A stretch of 64,000 bases of DNA, from positions 5,232,395 to 5,296,394 of the forward strand of contig CM012953.1 of NCBI GenBank assembly GCA_000181795.3. The letters are read 5' to 3'. Source of the DNA: Trichinella spiralis. Its lineage: Eukaryota > Nematoda > Enoplea > Trichinellida > Trichinellidae. Shown piece after piece: positions 22,611-33,762 of the stretch. The translations under genes and the position numbers were made by a program. The notes under the pieces were generated by a model. It made no database searches, was not told the DNA's origin, and saw only the letters and a program-made list of their open reading frames with translations. Position 1 is the first letter of the stretch. Each line of letters opens with the position of its first letter.

Positions 22611-25455
22611 TTATCCCAAACTCAAATGTCTGTTTTTAAATTTGCGTTTTCTCCGTGGTCTCTGACTGCCATACAATTGAAAACTGTTCTCAGATCTAAA
22701 ATTATTATTTTTCATGAATAAATTCATCAATAATCGTGTATTTTTCTGTTTTTTTCTTACCTGAAACGTCTTCTGAACGTGGAACTACTATTCCAAACGT
22801 TTGAATGTCGACCAAAAACGGAACCATTGCTTAATAATGATGAAGATCTGAAAAATGATAACGGCGTCCAAGGCCTTTCTTCTGGTGGTTCAACGACAAT
22901 TCGCTGCATCTCTTCAGGAATACTAAAAAGTAAAGTTTTCTCTATGTTCCATTTGAAATTAGTAAAAGTATTGGCAGAAATTTTTTACAGTTAAGTTGAT
23001 TTTTTAAAAAATATTTTGCCATTAATAATTATCATAAATTATACAACAATTAGGCTTTATTATTATTATTATTATTTCGTTTTTTTTAAATTACTTTCAA
23101 TTATTACTTGAAACAACATTTTCGATTATAATAAAACTTACTCTATCAAAGAAGCGGATGGAACAAATTTATCTTTCAAACTATCCAAATCTTTGCTATC
23201 GAAGGTGGTGGTGCAATCTGTCGTAACAACAGGCAACTTTCCTCGGCAAGTATCCACAATGAGATAAGACACTTGGACATTTCTATCTATTATATAATTC
23301 AGTCTGAAAAAAACCAAAAGAGAATTATGATAATAATAATTTTTTTTTTGTAAAATATGAATAAAGTGCAAGTTGAAAATAATACTCGAAATCATCATCG
23401 TCTGCACCGAAAGGATTGATCATCGCTTGGGCGACTTTTAACAGACCCATGTAGAATAAAAAGTCGATGAGAGAAAATAACGGTATCATGCTCGTTATTG
23501 TCTCTTTGTTACCATTGCCGAGTTCAATTTCCACAACTTGGCCAGAAATCAAGTATGTGAAAAAGAACGAATAAACCGCTATTGTGACTACTTGAGTATA
23601 AACTAACGGCAAATTAACCCAATCATAACATGAGATCAAATTAAGCTGATCTTTCACATCGACAATTTCCTACAAAATATTACGCATGCATGCATGTATG
23701 GAAACTTCTCTGAAATCAAAAATTTTGCATCATATATTGTTTATTACTTTAACTACATGCTTTAACAATTGGTCTGTTTTGATATATTCCGCTTTTCTGG
23801 CTTTGTAGGCAAGGTTGACGCTCCATTGAATTGGCAAAAATGACATGTAAACTAATTTATGCGTTTTTGTAACGTGCTTGAATTCTTCCATCTCTTCTTC
23901 TGTCATTAATCCTATGAGTAAAATTTGATTAGAAAATTCATCAAAAAAAGAAACAAATTATTATTATTACCCGCTATTACAAGATGATGCAGAGATGGAA
24001 AGCGCATTTTCACTCGAATGCTTATATCACGAAGTACAAGCACCGACGACAAATTAATATATCTGGCTAATGTTCGACGAATCATTTGAGATTCTTCATT
24101 TTCGCCTTCGACCATACACGCTATTTTCAGCATTAATCTACCGGAAAATTAAAACTGTCAGTTTAATAAAAAAAAAAAGAATAAAAGCACAAACATAATT
24201 TGAATAATTAATTTATTTGAAATAACTTTATTATGCATAAAATTAAAAAGAATGTTGAATTTTTTTTACAAATAAAAAAACTAGTTTATGCAATGGCAAA
24301 AGAAGAAATAAAAAGGAATTTCGTTTATTTTTAAACTAGCCCTTTTCAATTAAGCAGTTTGTTTCTTTTTAAAACTTGTCGGTGGTAAATATTAAAAATT
24401 TGCATATCATGAGTGTTATCATAAAACTGAAACATTGTAAACATATTTATTGAATAGAAAAAAAATTAGCAAACAATCTGAAGTTTATTTTCGAATAATT
24501 TAAATTTATGATTTTTTGATATTTGTGATTGAATTGTTTTGAAAAATTTAAAATTTATTTTAAAGAAGCACTCATTTCAACGCATGAATTGAATATGTAA
24601 AAGATCTTCTGGTTGGAGATTATTTATTAACATTATAATAAAAAGATAAGAAAAAAAGTTTTATTTTCATTCTATTCTAATATTTATGTTTCATTGAAAA
24701 AAGAAAATTATCATAATCTGATGGAATAAAAATCAATATTTTGTTTAAAACAAGAAATTTCAGTAGAATAAACTTATTGGAAAATTAATCGTCTAAATGG
24801 TCATTAAATTAATTTTTTCAAAAAATGTAAGGAGCAATAAACAAAATCATTTTTCACATGAATATTTTTGACTTTTGGTACAGTAATTTTGTCGTGTACA
24901 AATGTATGCTATGAATTTCATTGCTTTTTGTTTTGACTGCAAAGTGATTGACATCTACTAGGGGCAATGATCGGATGGGAAGGAACATTTCTTGTCAAAC
25001 TGGATATTTCAAATAAGTAAATGTCATTTTAATTTAATTTTAATTTTAAACGACAATTTCAAACAAAATTTTCACCACTGCAAATGAATAATGGAAATAA
25101 AGCTCGAAAAGGAAGAACAAGAAAAATAACTTACAGTAATTTACCTGTCTGGCCATAGTACTTTTTTGTAAATATCCCACCAACGTTTGGCGACTTTGTC
25201 GATGAAAAATCCCAACACAAAAGTGACCGGTATCAGTGTGGAGCCGGCGTGGAAGTGGGCAATGATCAATTTGAAATGCTTCTGGTAGGGTTCGTCCAAA
25301 AATTTGAACAACGTGCCCACCGTGTAGAAGAGGATCATGAACAAAATTGTCTCCTTCCATATTGCCTTGTAAACGCTCGCCTTCCACAGGAACAGTACCC
25401 TGGCTAGGCCGCTCAAGCGGGTTGTGGACAATTTATTCGTGTAAGAGACGGTCAT
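22611..25455 (-). CDS. Bestrophin-family chloride channel
   Basis: Calcium-activated anion channel of the plasma membrane, pentameric in known members. Predicted 444 residues, seven exons (minus): 25455-25145, 24137-23971, 23911-23748, 23669-23386, 23303-23142, 22922-22761, 22695-22611. Family marks: N-terminal [40 protein letters not shown] motif in exon 1 (here [12 protein letters not shown]), [10 protein letters not shown] acidic calcium-clasp cluster at the exon 4/5 junction, followed by [13 protein letters not shown]. Four hydrophobic segments are present. The C-terminal tail after the clasp is short and ends in a basic stretch ([12 protein letters not shown]), unlike the long tails of vertebrate bestrophins. 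Nematodes carry many bestrophin paralogues, so no specific symbol is given. Its 3' end lies 154 bases from that of the SANT gene. Confidence 0.92.
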
Positions 25456-26740
25456 TTTTGACGGTCATTGGCCAGTTTAAAATAAACAACACAAACAACC
25501 ATAATACAACAAAAGCATGACCGCTGATGATGATGATGATGATGGTGGAGTTGTTGTCGTCGATGCTTCTGCTTGTAATAAAATTTGACAATCTGCCCAA
25601 TCGCACGTTGCCATCAAAAATGCTGGCATGGAATTTACAAAACATTTAGGACACACACACACACGCTAGACCGTTGTTGGATCATCATCGTTTGCAATTT
25701 TTTTCGACCAACTAACTTATACCACTTTCACAATACGACTCGATAATTTATTCCACAATTTGTAAGCATTGTAACCAAATTGAAATATTCCACTTTGCCA
25801 TCGAAAATTATCCCCAAACAACTCTATTCACTTCCGATAATATTTTCATTAAAATTCAAATTAAAAAAAAAACCAGTTTACAAATTGCACTGATTTTTGA
25901 ACTTTCTTTTCTTTTATTTTCTGTTCTGCTCTGTTTTTTATGCTTCAAAGAATTTTAAATATAAAAAACAATAAAGTTTGTGCAGCAGATCTGAGACGTC
26001 CATCTCTCTGTCGAAACTTTTTGATGCTTTTTTTTCTTTCGAAAAAATACTTTTCATAAAATAACCTTTTTTTGCTTCATATGCAAATTATTATCCATCA
26101 ATTCATACTGTAGATATGTAGATTTTTCTCCAATTATTCAATAATACGTGAATATCACCAACAAAAAAGTATTATTTTTCTTAAAAAATGCTTTCATTTT
26201 GAACATTTATACTAAACAGCAAAAAATAAATTAATAAATGATGACTCACCGTTGAATTGCACTGCCTACGCAAAGATGGTTTTTTTTGTGATAAAAAGAT
26301 AACAACGCAGTTTTGTTGAGATGTTTTCTTTTCAAATTGTCGACATTAAACTTCTTTTCCAACAAAATTTCACACTATTTTGTCATTTTGTTTTTGTTTA
26401 TAATATTATTTCTATAGTCGCTTTTTTATTTTTGAGCACTTTAATTAATAATTTAAATTTTCAATAGAACATCGTATTATTTTGAAATTAAACAAAAAAA
26501 GAACAACATTTACTATACCCTTAATTAAATGAATATTTTTTAACAGATTACGGTATTCATTTCCACGATTATATTGTTTTTTTTTCTTTGAAATTACCCG
26601 AGCAAACAAATCTGTTGTCACATGTTTCAATTTTATGCTACGAAACAGCAAATTTATTTGATCATTTATTTCTGTGAGTTCAATTTGAAATATTATTTAT
26701 TTGCATCATTGCATGAAACATAGCTAGCTAGCTCATCGTG
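25456..26740. other. Divergent upstream region of bestrophin and DNase II-like genes
   Basis: AT-rich with short poly-T tracts; a GATG/ATC run at 25518-25537 and a CA run near 25650. No open frame of interest. Probably holds both promoters. Confidence 0.4.
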
Positions 26741-28482
26741 ATGTTTGATTTATCTGTCCAATTGTCAATGGTAGTACAATTTTTAATTTCATTTCTCTTT
26801 TGCCAATTTATTAAAATTAGTAAAGAAACAGAAATTGTACATTCGTGTCGTGGAAAAAGTGATATTTTAGACTGGTAATGAAAAAATTTATTCAATTCAA
26901 TTATACTTTTGTCATTTTTAGGTTTATTATTTATAAATTGAACCAAATAGCTAACAATACAGCAGGACTGTTTAATGGAAAACGGTATGTTTTTATCGAT
27001 TCATCTGCAAAATTATCATCATTTTGGATATTGTCCGAGAATGATATTGATGAAGAGGAAAGTTTTCTACATTCATCGTTGAAGTCATTTTATTCTTCAT
27101 CAAAAGCTGACAAAGCTGAAACTTCAGTGATCATGTACAACGATTGGCCACCTTACGCGAGAAAATCATTAGCAACTTATTCTACCAAAGGAACAACAAG
27201 ACCGCAGAATAATTGTGAAAACAATATACTTTTAATATTTTGATAATTTTTAGGTGTTTTTATGAGAAAAAATGGAAATTCAGCAATGTGGATGATTCAC
27301 AATATTCCATCTTTTCCGGATCATCGCAAATTCTACTGGCCTGAATATGCTACAAAACAAGCACACATCGTTTTTTGCTTGACACTTCCATATGATACAT
27401 TTTCTCAATGGGGTGAGCATTTTTAATAATTAAACTTTTGTAAAAAGAAAAGCTGAACCATTTTTTCATATAGTTTCACAAATCGCTTATGAAAATCCAT
27501 TGATTTATTTTCACAATGTTCCAAAGACAGAACGTACAAACGTGGTGGACAGTTTACTATATGGTAAAGGTGTGATTGCAGAACCAAACTATAGATTTTC
27601 AAATTCTTTGAAAACTATCGGTGGTGAACGGTTGTTTTTGTTTTCAAAATTAGCTGAGTCAGATGTGGGTAATTTGAAAAATTTTTGACATGCATTTAAA
27701 ATATGCAAATTTTAAATTATTACTATTGAAGAAATTTTATTTTTTTACGACAGAAATTATTTTATAAAATTTGCGCTAAACAGGATTGTTTTAAGATATG
27801 TATCAATTGATTGGTAAAATGGATAATGCTACTTTTCGCTTTTGGGAAAAATCTGATGAGGCAGATCAAAAGCTGGACAATATTTGCAGCAGATATTTAA
27901 CTGTGAAAAGGATTTATGGAAATATTTATTTATTTTTGAACAATCCTGAACAAATAGCACACGAAGATTACAAAACTGGAATAAATTGTTCTGAGTTAGT
28001 AAATGAATTAGAAATACAATTGTGCAAAGTATTTTTAATATTTATCAAATCACATATTGTGATGTATTTGATTTATTGTGCATTCAAGAAATGGAAATTC
28101 CATCATTTACCTTTAAGCAGCTGTTCACGTGAAGATTATTTATGGAAACTGATGTTTTATAGATTTGGAAGTATTGCATTTTTATCCATTTATAATTCAT
28201 TATTGTAATTATTGTTTCAATTCAGCGGGACCTGGAATCAAAAACAATGATGATGCTTCCAAATGGCTTATCCAATTGAACGGAAAGAAAATTTGGTGCT
28301 TTGGAAGCCTTCCAAGGGAGGTATTTTTATTTTTTAATAAGTTTTTAAAAATTCATATTTATTATGAAATTTAGAGAAATCAAATTTTACGCTCAGGTGG
28401 AATGATCTGTATGCAAAATGAAAAAATTTGGAATGCTTTTGACGCCAGCATAAAATTTACCAAAACGGAATCTTGTATTTGA
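26741..28482 (+). CDS. DNase II-like protein, probably catalytically dead
   Basis: DNase II family (acid endonucleases of lysosomes or secreted). Exons read: 26741-26874, 26922-27214, 27254-27412, 27474-27668, 27796-27994, 28118-28170, 28226-28320, 28375-28482 (about 411 residues); the 27796-28170 part is the least certain, the rest is firm and in phase. Features: hydrophobic signal peptide, then CRGKSDILDWFIIYKLN (family CRxxxGxxVDWFxxYKLP), YVFIDSS, MWMIHNIPSFPD, FCLTLPYDTFSQW, and C-terminal SGGMICMQNEKIWNAF with a closing Cys. The family's two HxK catalytic motifs are both altered: SKGHTKG is STKGTTR here and DHSKW is DDASKW. Nematodes of the Trichinellida carry many divergent DNase II-like secreted proteins, some lacking catalytic histidines (known). 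A non-enzymatic secreted role is inferred. Confidence 0.85.
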
Positions 28483-29012
28483 GTAAAAAATAAAAATTGC
28501 AAACTTTTATAATACAAACTTCCAATACTACTTTTTAAAATATACATCAGAATATGGGGTACAATTAATGATCTGCAAATTATGCGTATTTTAATTCAGT
28601 AATTAATTATTATAAATGATAACAATAAATGAAATTGGAAAACAAATTTTAGTGCATTATACTCTTGATGATGTGAGTGTATAATATTGCTACAGCTTGT
28701 AACGCTCGTGCTTTCTTTGCTGTTAGTTTGAAGTACAAAAGCAATCACTGCTTCATCTTTTCCTTCTAATATTTAATTTAAAATTTTTCAGTTCAATTTG
28801 ATGCATTTAAAAAAATTATAAATGTTATTAATAAAAAAAATATACATAAACATTGAAGAAAAGAAAAATGGTGCAAAAATAAAAAATACTTTGCATAATC
28901 TTACCTTCATTAATTGAATTATTTTATAAGCATGAGCATGAATTTCATTAATCACCAGTCTGCTGCTGCTCTAGGCGAAAATGTAACAAAAGTTTTGAGG
29001 TGAAAAAGCGAA
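28483..29012. other. Spacer between DNase II-like gene and tRNA
   Basis: AT-rich 3' flank; nothing recognised except the T-run that should end tRNA transcription (minus strand, just below 29013). Confidence 0.5.
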
Positions 29013-29094
29013 CGCAGCAGACAGGATTCGAACCTGTGCGGGCAGAGCCCAATTGATTTCTAGTCAATCGCCTTAACCACTCGGCCACTGCTGC
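29013..29094 (-). tRNA. tRNA-Ser (anticodon AGA)
   Basis: Reads on the minus strand as an 82-nt class II tRNA: acceptor arms GCAGCAG and CTGCTGC with discriminator G, A box TGGCCGAGTGG, anticodon loop CTAGAAA (anticodon AGA, decoding UCU), a long variable arm (TGGGCTCTGCCCGC), and T arm ACAGGTTCGAATCCTGT. No intron. The minus strand runs into TTTTT within about six bases of the 3' end, a Pol III terminator. Confidence 0.97.
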
Positions 29095-30422
29095 TACAAC
29101 TAATAGGACTCGGTTAAATGTATATAAACATATACTAATAAAATAATTTGATTGTTTTTTATAGCTATATTTAAATTAAGCATTTAACATATTAGACTAA
29201 ATCTAACCTTATTTTATTATTTTTAAAATCTACACATTCATACGTACATATTCATTAGTCTTTAAATAATAATAAATTTTAATAATGGTTTGTTAAATAT
29301 AAATAGTCACTATAATTTATATATTGTAATATTGTAATAAATTAATTTTATTATTTGAAATGTTTTTTAACAATTACTTTGTAGCTAACATTTGGTGACC
29401 TTCCAAAAAGTAGTTCTTGATTTCTTCGTCATACTGTAACTAAAGATGACTTTTATAACTCTGCTTTGCAACGGTTGTGTTTATTTTTGAAGCAGTGTGC
29501 TGAAAAAGCATGCATGTGTTGAAAAATGGCTGAATGGTTTTGGAAACGTTTTGAAAAATAATTCAGTGTAAATGCAAGTGGCTAGTTTTAACTATTTTTC
29601 TTAACATACTGCTTTAATGAGCAGTTGAAAGTTAATTATTTTTTGATGGAATTATGTTTAAATGTGAAGGGGAATTGTTGTTATGAAATATTTGTGTTTG
29701 ATTCACTGAAATCTGGCAGGCTTAATATTTTCCGAAAGGGTAATGGCTGACATGAATGCCATTCTTCTCAGCTTTAAGAGTTTTCTGTTGTAAAAATAAA
29801 TCATTGCAAAAGGTTGGTAACATTTAACTGATTTTTATTTTTAATAGCAGTACTTTCTCACTTTAGCATTGTCTTATTAAAGGTACTTACTGTTGTTTTT
29901 GTCATACGTGACAGGGTTGTGCAGTGGTTTAGTTAAAGTGTTTTGTTTAAGAAATTTGTGTATTTGTGAAGTAAGATTTATTCACATTGCTAAATTTATC
30001 TTTTTGTTGGATACTTTTGTTTTCAACAATATTTTCATTTGTATTTTTATAAAAGATCTGTTGTTTGATCTTTATCATGCTCGCACCTCAGGTGATAAAT
30101 AAATGTTTTCATAATATAAATTGAATGGTTGCAAACAGTAGTTTTTATTTATTATGCGAATTAGCACTAATCAAGTGGAGCATGCGTGGGAATAGCAAGC
30201 AGTTATATGTGTCAATTTTAGCAAAGCAGCAATAACCGTGAAATTATTTTGCATGGTATTTTTTTATCTTCATTTGTTTACGTTTTTCATATATTTAGAG
30301 AATTTAATAAATATGTGCGTTTGCAGTTTATCTGTTATTTGCATTTCATTTTTGTAATTTTGCCGATATAATTTTTAAGGGTTCTAATTCCATTTTTTTC
30401 ATTTTTTAGATATTCAGTTCGC
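29095..30422. other. Upstream region of PRPSAP
   Basis: AT-rich, with no supported gene. A frame open from 29893 to 30102 (+) is Phe/Leu/Ile-rich and looks like chance. An acceptor-like TTTTTTAG ends 14 bases before the PRPSAP start codon. Confidence 0.4.
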
Positions 30423-31574
30423 ATGGAAGAACAAGAGAAAAGAGGTTTCGCCGTTCTGGTGGGCAGTTCCCATCCTGAATTGGCTCTGCTTATAATTAGG
30501 TTTGTGAAATATTTGCTATTTTAGTTGATATTCGGTTGTTTGTTTAATTTTTGATTGTTTTATATTAAATTTTGAATGTATAGTCGTCTTCCAGCTAGGC
30601 TGTTTGAAATGCGAGTCTATCACCAGTCGAATCGTGAAACGATGCTGGAAATGAAAGAGTCAGTACGTGGGAAAGAGATTTTTATTATTCAAACCGCGAC
30701 GCACAACGTCAACGATGATATTATGGAATTGTTGATTATGATTTACGCTTGCAAAACCGCCTCTGCAAGGCGGATCACCGTCGTCATGCCCTATCTTCCG
30801 TATACGAAGTGTCAAAACAGGGAAAAGCGTACACCGATAGTGTCGAAATTGTTGGCCAACATGATCACCAAAGCCGGTGCCAGTCGAGTGATCACTTTGG
30901 ATTTGTGCCGTCCAGAAGTGCAAGGTTTCTATTCAATCCCTGTTGATAATGTTCGGGCTTCTTGGTTCTTGGCCGAGAGGATTCGTGAACGTATCAGCGA
31001 TTATAAGAATGCAATTGTGATTGCAAAAAATCCCACAGTTATGCCGAAAGCGTCATCTCTGGCTGAAAAGTTGGGCTTGATTTTGGGTGTCATTCACGGC
31101 GAAATGGAACCACTCGAAGAAGAAGAACAAAGTCTTACCAATTCTATCGCCACATCTTCATCAAATTCTAGCGGCAGTTCAGACAGTCTATCAAAGCAGC
31201 AGCTGCCGCATCACCAAGTTCCGCTGACTTTGATCGGCGACGTCGGCGGGCGTATAGCTATTTTGGTCGATTATGTGATTGATTACGTGGAATCGTTCAT
31301 CCGGTCTGCTGAGGTGCTGAAAAGGCGTGGAGCTTATAAAATTTACGTCGTTGCTACGCATGCTATTTTCGGCCACAACGCGCCTCTGCTGTTGGAAAAT
31401 TCCGTCATCGATACAGTATTCGTCACCAACAGTATTCCGCATGAATTGCAAAAATTGCAATGTCACAAAATCGAAACAATAGACGTATCGCCTATATTAT
31501 CCGAAGCGATTCGTCGTTGTTTCAACAGGGAATCTTTGTCACGGCTGTTTTCAGATGTCGCTGTTCAAGATTGA
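30423..31574 (+). CDS. PRPP synthetase-associated protein (PRPSAP)
   Basis: Non-catalytic partner of ribose-phosphate pyrophosphokinase in the cytosol; modulates PRPP supply for nucleotide synthesis. Two exons, 30423-30499 and 30584-31574, 355 residues. Conserved blocks: HQSNRETMLEMKESVRGKEI, MIYACKTASARRITVVMPYL, SKLLANMITKAGASRVITLD, GDVGGRIAILVDYVIDYVES, FVTNSIPHELQKLQ. It belongs to the associated-protein branch rather than the enzyme. The catalytic flexible-loop region of PRPS (PDAGGAKR) is KNPTVMPK here, and HKER is HGEM. The segment EEEEQSLTNS and a Ser-rich stretch form the insertion typical of PRPSAP. The PRPP-binding loop, normally DDIIDD, is DYVIDY. THOC3 follows 209 bases downstream on the same strand. 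Confidence 0.9.
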
Positions 31575-31783
31575 TTGTTCTCATCAAATGCAAACTCGTC
31601 ACGTTCTTTTCTTTGTGCTCTATCATCATTGTTTATTGAAGTAACGAAAAATTAAAGCCTTTTATTTACAATAATTGACCGTACTGTTTATGTTTTGTTG
31701 TGTACAACGTGCAGCGGACGTATTTCATATTTGATTACGAGTGTTCATATGTTATGTATTTTTTTGATGTGATGTTTTAAGCA

Positions 31784-33227
31784 ATGCTACCAGTGAAGCC
31801 AGCGTTGAAGGAAAATTGCAAAAAATTGACGAAATTGTTAAAAGGTTATTCGACGACCACTTTCAAAGACGGACTTCAAGCTAATATCCACTCGTTGGCT
31901 TGGAATTACGACGGAACACGCCTCGCCTCGGGTGGCAATGACAAGAATGTCTGCTCATTTATTTTAAATGATAACAGTGAATTGGTCAGTTGTTTTTATT
32001 CACTTATGATAATGATTATTAAGATAATTAATGTTTAGATCCGCGAGCACACATTTCGGGGACACAGTCATCAAGTGGATCAAGTTTGCTGGCATCGCAG
32101 CAGTGCAGATTTGATCGCTTCGGCCAGCGGCGACAAGACGGTCCGAGTTTGGGATGTTCGGAGCCGGAAGTGCGTGGCCACGGTCGATACCAAAGGCGAA
32201 AATATTTATTTGGACTGGTCGCCGGACGGTTCCACAATTGCCGTTGGAAACAAAGAAGATCTGATTTCGTTTATTGAAACGCGCACCTTTTCCGTCGTCA
32301 CCACCGAACAATTCAGCATCGAGACCAACCAATTCCGATGGAACAACACCAACAGCTTGTTTTTCATATGCAACGGCAATGGGCAAATTATTGTTCTCAG
32401 GTTGATGAACGCAATCATCCAGTTGACTATTTTTTTGATCAGTACAACCGATGTGATTATTTAATTGACTTTTTTATTTTACTCTATTTTCAGTTGGCCC
32501 AACTTGGAACGTTTGTCCGTTATTCAAGCGCATCCTTCAACAATATTGTGCATTGAATTCGATTTATCAGGCGAATATTTTGCCATCGGCGGTTTGGATG
32601 CGTTGATCAGTTTGTGGGATGCGAGAAATCTCATCTGTCTCAGGACTTTTGAAAGGTATGGTTGCTTTTCGATTGAACATTCTTCATTTATCTGCTGCAT
32701 TCATCTTCACCGAACGGAAAATATTTGCAGTGAAATTATTTGTTCTAGACTTGATTGGCCTGTTCAAACGATCAGCTTTAGTCACGACAGTGCTCTGCTT
32801 GCATCGGGCTCAGAAGATTTGTTTGTCGATATTGCACACGTAGAAACTGGTGAGTTCAATTCCAAAATTTGCACTTCACAAAGTGAAAAATTTTTCTTCT
32901 ATTCTGCTCATGTGAAAATAATTTACACGATTATTTTAATTTTTGTTGAAAATTTTACTTGTTCACTTGGACAAGCAGCAACTGCTGTCAAAAGTTTATA
33001 TATGTGTATATATAGTAGGAGATGAAAATTTCACTTGCCCATTTTCAGGCGGAAGTGTAGCAGAGTTGCCGTGCGAATATCCGACATTCACGCTTGCTTG
33101 GCATCCAAAGGTTCATCTCCTTGCTTATGCTGGAGATGAAAAAGCCAGAACATTTTACGAACGTGATCGAGTGGATCGTGAAACAGGTTCGATCGGCTTG
33201 TTCGGCGTTGGGTTGAACAAAGCATGA
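31784..33227 (+). CDS. thoc3: THO complex subunit 3 (WD40)
   Basis: WD-repeat subunit of the THO/TREX complex, which couples transcription to mRNA export in the nucleus. Five exons: 31784-31984, 32039-32400, 32494-32655, 32749-32849, 33049-33227, giving 334 residues, near the family's usual 330-350. Repeats visible: IHSLAWNYDGTRLASGGNDK, DLIASASGDKTVRVWDVRS, TIAVGNKEDLISFIETRTF, EYFAIGGLDALISLWDARN, ALLASGSEDLFVDIAHVETG, and closing TLAWHPKVHLLAYAGDEK followed by the THOC3 tail SIGLFGVGL. The start ATG is two bases after GTTTTAAG, an acceptor-like site that suits trans-splicing to a spliced leader, which would fit a downstream place in an operon with PRPSAP. Confidence 0.93.
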
Positions 33228-33762
33228 AAAATAGCAGAATACTGTCGATGAAATCAATCAATAAGTGCTGTCTCTTTTATTATTACATTTATAATTATTT
33301 TACTCGCCTTACATAAATTATATGTTATTATGTTGTTGAATGAAATTTGAAAATTCACTTATTATTCAAAGCAACTTGATTTAGTTTTTTTTGTAATAAA
33401 ACCAACTTTATTTAATTAAAGCATTTATTTATATAAATTAGGCGAAAGAAACACCCATACTGTAAAAGTACAACTGATCGAGTATTTCTAGTTTTAAGTA
33501 ATGACATAATGAAACACCACGTTTTTTTACAATTGTGTAAGTGATGAGCTTGTGCGGCAAGCAGAATATTCAAATGTACAGTAGTGCAATTTCTCACACG
33601 CCCGTCACGGAATGGAATGATTCAATTGGTGCACTTTTCATTGGTAGGGTTGTTGAATTGAAATAGGCCTCATTTTGAACGCACGATGGCTCGTCACAGC
33701 TAAATTAAATTTGTCAAGTGATCAAATGTAGAATTTTCATTTTTTCTTTTAATTTTTGATGT
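33228..33762. other. Convergent spacer between THOC3 and the RTK
   Basis: Contains both 3' UTRs; AATAAA-like signals on either strand (for example AATAAA at 33394 plus). Nothing else seen. Confidence 0.5.

Noticed and set aside
22518-22721. Plus-strand frame that could be a second SANT-gene exon
   Set aside because: It is antisense to the last bestrophin exon, which joins in phase and ends at a stop.
25477-25662. Minus-strand frame with a Thr/Ser run just upstream of bestrophin
   Set aside because: Reads a GATG/ATC simple repeat in the 5' flank; not in phase with the bestrophin start.
26720-26734. TAGCTAGCTAGC palindrome before the DNase II-like start
   Set aside because: Short, low in complexity, with no partner site; likely chance.
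30660-30923. Minus-strand frame inside PRPSAP
   Set aside because: Antisense shadow of a well-conserved coding exon.
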